Shown in pieces: positions 61,722-64,000 of a DNA stretch of 64,000 nucleotides. The stretch comes from Adineta ricciae. Lineage: Eukaryota > Rotifera > Eurotatoria > Adinetida > Adinetidae. Position 1 is the stretch's first letter. Every line of letters begins with the position of its first letter. The notes under the pieces are model-generated. The model had not been told where the DNA came from. It was given only the letters and a program-made list of their open reading frames with translations, and did not search any database. The stretch covers positions 124,001-188,000 of the forward strand of contig CAJNOJ010000091.1 of NCBI GenBank assembly GCA_905250025.1. Direction: 5' to 3'. The translations under genes were made by a program, and so were the position numbers.

Positions 61722-64000
61722 ATGACATCTGTGAAAAGATGTAGAACATCTTTTACTTGTTGGCATCCATTGTTACCCACGTTTGCAGCTCGACTTATTT
61801 TTGCTTTTCGAACGTTAATAGGAATTGCTGTAAGTGGATTGAACTGAAACTGTTGCATTTCTTTCGTAATTGTTCTCATTTGAAGTGTTGTGCAACGCTC
61901 ACTCTTTCTCCGGTTACGTCCAAGGCAATTCACGGACAACTGTTATTAAGTATTGGTTTTATCGTGGCGATTAAAACTACACTTGGAGAAACTATTCAAA
62001 CAGCTTGTCGGCTCTATTTAGCTGGTGGTATTGCTGCGATCTACTGTCTATTCATTGTGCAATTATTTCCTGCAGACATCTACATCGCTGTTGGTGCGAC
62101 AAACATCTTTGTTCTTCTTATCGTTTACACTGATCTACCAGTAACCGTACGTCGATTTTCAATCTTACCTACTTGTATTATACTTTTACAATGGTTTAAA
62201 AAATCTCATATAAACACAGTTTACATTCTTCACGCCTGGGCATCGTTATCAATCGGTTGTAGTTTGGCAGTAGTTGTCTCGTGTATTCCATTACCGTTGA
62301 TTCCAACTGCGTATCGTGAACTGACTAAGAGAATGAAATTTATTGCTGGACAAACTCGCCGTGAAATAGCCGCCACTGTTTTGTTAATATCGGAATATCA
62401 TAATATTCATTTACAGAATAGTTATAATCATGAAATGGATCGACATAAGAGTGAAACTGATGGCCGTAGTGAAGATGAGATTATTTTGCCAACTAATTCC
62501 TTCCGTGAAGATGATCTTTATGATCATTCGACGTCATTTGAAAATCTCAAGGATGATCATCTTTTAAAAAGTGATATTCAAGATTTGCATTTATTAGTCA
62601 ATGGTGAAATTAAACATATGCAACGTGCTTTAGAAGAAATCTCATATGAACCGTATTTTATCTATTTAAGAGCAAATAATCTCATACGACGCGTTTTGCG
62701 TCTGATTCCATATTTGAAGAAGTTTGTTGACAAACCATCAACGTTGGAAAAACGATTAGAAGTTTGGGCTGTTTGCTTTGCTTCGTTACAGCGAACAATT
62801 ACTGGAATGCTGTCATTAGACCATCATCATCATGCATTTGTTGGTCAACGAAAGCTGATTAATGTAAGAGAAAATCATTTTCTTGTCGATCAATTTGTGA
62901 ACTTTGTTGCTTAGGCGATTTGCCTTCTACTTGACTCAACATTTCATTTTCTGGAGTCTGTACTTCCATATACAATCTCATCAGAACGACGTATAAACAT
63001 CTCGAATACGGTTACGTGTCGTGCGAAAGTTGAAGAAGCACTAGAGCATTTCTTTGAGACCTACGCTCAAGTACGAGAAAATCGTTTTCATTCAAACATG
63101 TCCAATACTGATTCGATACTTTTAAACACTTTTCTTTTGCTCGTCTTACGTCTTGTTCACGTTATTATAACAGCTGCTGAAGCAAGTGAGACACCCGGTG
63201 TACGTCTTGACAGCGACTTGGAACAACCAACAACTGATTCTCCATTGTTGAATAAAGAATCTCATTGGAAGACTTATTTTCGTGATCTGATCGATTATAT
63301 TGGTTTAAAACCATCATTTGGGAAATTTATACGTGCTTTCAAAACAAGTTTAAGTGTTCTCGTGTCAGCAGTCGTTGTTTTGAAATATCGTGAGCGTTTA
63401 CAAGCATATGGTTGGGTTTATTGGGCACCAATGACTACAGCATTAGTCTCTGATTCTTCCGAAGGTGGAACAATTCGTTTATCAGTTCAGCGTCTCATGG
63501 CTGTTCTACTCGGATCAACCTATGCGTACGTTATTGTTCTTGTTGCTCAAGAGGAACTGGCAGTTGGTATATTTATATCGATATTCGTTGCATTTATGGG
63601 TTACATTAAAACAGATCCACAAAAAGAATATTTTGCAAGTGTCTGTGCTCAATCAGCATCGATTATCACATTTATTTCCAATCAAGAAGGAATCAAAGAA
63701 TCGAACAAGGCAGTACTTGCACGAACAAGTCTGACGTTTTTAGGTATATTCATCCATGTGATAATTTCCAATCTATTCTTACCTGTTTCTGCACGAGGAT
63801 TAATAAAAAAGAAAGTAAGAAACATCTCCTGTTAATTTTTTACATCTATGATGAACATTTTTTTAAGGTTCTAATGATGATCAATCATGTTTCTTCAGCA
63901 TTGAAGATCGCTACCGACGATTTTTGTTCATTTATCGAACCAAACACGGCAAATTCAAATATAGCAGATCAATCAACATCATCATCAAAGAAAAAACCTT
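61722..64000 (+). CDS. FUSC-family multi-pass membrane protein, 3' end beyond the window
   Basis: Exons 61722-61829, 61886-62863, 62915-63814 and 63868-64000 (open at the window end) give more than 700 residues so far. The protein repeats a fold typical of the fusaric-acid-resistance/aluminium-activated malate transporter superfamily. Clusters of hydrophobic helices (residues about 50-190, including IHGQLLLSIGFIVAIKTTL) precede a charged cytosolic region with helices. A second membrane block follows (FIRAFKTSLSVLVSAVVVL, YGWVYWAPMTTALV, MAVLLGSTYAYVIVL). The W-x-P-x-T motif in the second block is characteristic of FUSC domains. Members export organic anions or small aromatics in bacteria, plants and fungi; animal members are uncharacterised. 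The ATG at 61722 was chosen as the first in frame; an upstream exon could extend it. Confidence 0.8.

Overview
This is a eukaryotic, AT-rich, gene-dense stretch of an invertebrate genome. Most introns are 50-65 nt with GT-AG ends. The genes belong to animal families (MTA/NuRD, GM130, DLK/LZK kinase, CEP170-like, taspase-1, calponin, class A GPCRs, muscle LIM), so this is a metazoan. The compact introns, the lineage-style GPCR and F-box fragments, and the many orphan 3' splice sites just before start codons (as expected with spliced-leader trans-splicing) suggest a rotifer, most likely bdelloid. The species call is inference. All exon models were built by hand from splice motifs, reading frame and remembered family similarity; no database search was run.

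Layout. 1-13.5 kb: a decayed GPCR (-), a PTB-domain protein with a proline-rich repeat tail (+), a GPCR with one 2.4-kb intron (+), an unknown protein (-), ZNF706 (-) and a small unknown ORF (-). 13.5-23 kb: RPAP1 (-, 18 exons) shares an upstream region with TXNDC17 (+); then a small LIM protein (+), a broken duplicate of the La 3' end (-) and an F-box pseudogene (+). 23-38 kb: La (-), DLK/LZK MAP3K (-), TCTP (+), taspase-1 (-, whose 3' coding end meets that of TCTP), ACP6-like phosphatase (-) and a CEP170-like protein (-). 38-52 kb: MTA (-, 17 exons), a B-box/zinc-finger protein (-), GM130 golgin (+, about 20 exons) and GINS1 (+). 52-64 kb: ABCF2 (+), whose 3.6-kb intron holds an antisense InaF-motif gene; a calponin-like gene (-) with two alternative first exons; and a FUSC-family membrane protein (+) cut by the window end.

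The genes do not form one pathway. They are conserved housekeeping and cell-biology genes: transcription and chromatin (RPAP1, MTA, taspase-1), RNA (La), replication (GINS1), translation (ABCF2, TCTP), Golgi and centrosome structure (GM130, CEP170-like) and signalling (DLK, GPCR). I saw no CRISPR array, prokaryotic element or intact transposon. The most useful leads are the structural oddities: the TCTP C-terminal extension overlapping taspase-1, the nested InaF gene, the paired calponin first exons, the La 3' duplicate, and the start-adjacent orphan splice acceptors.
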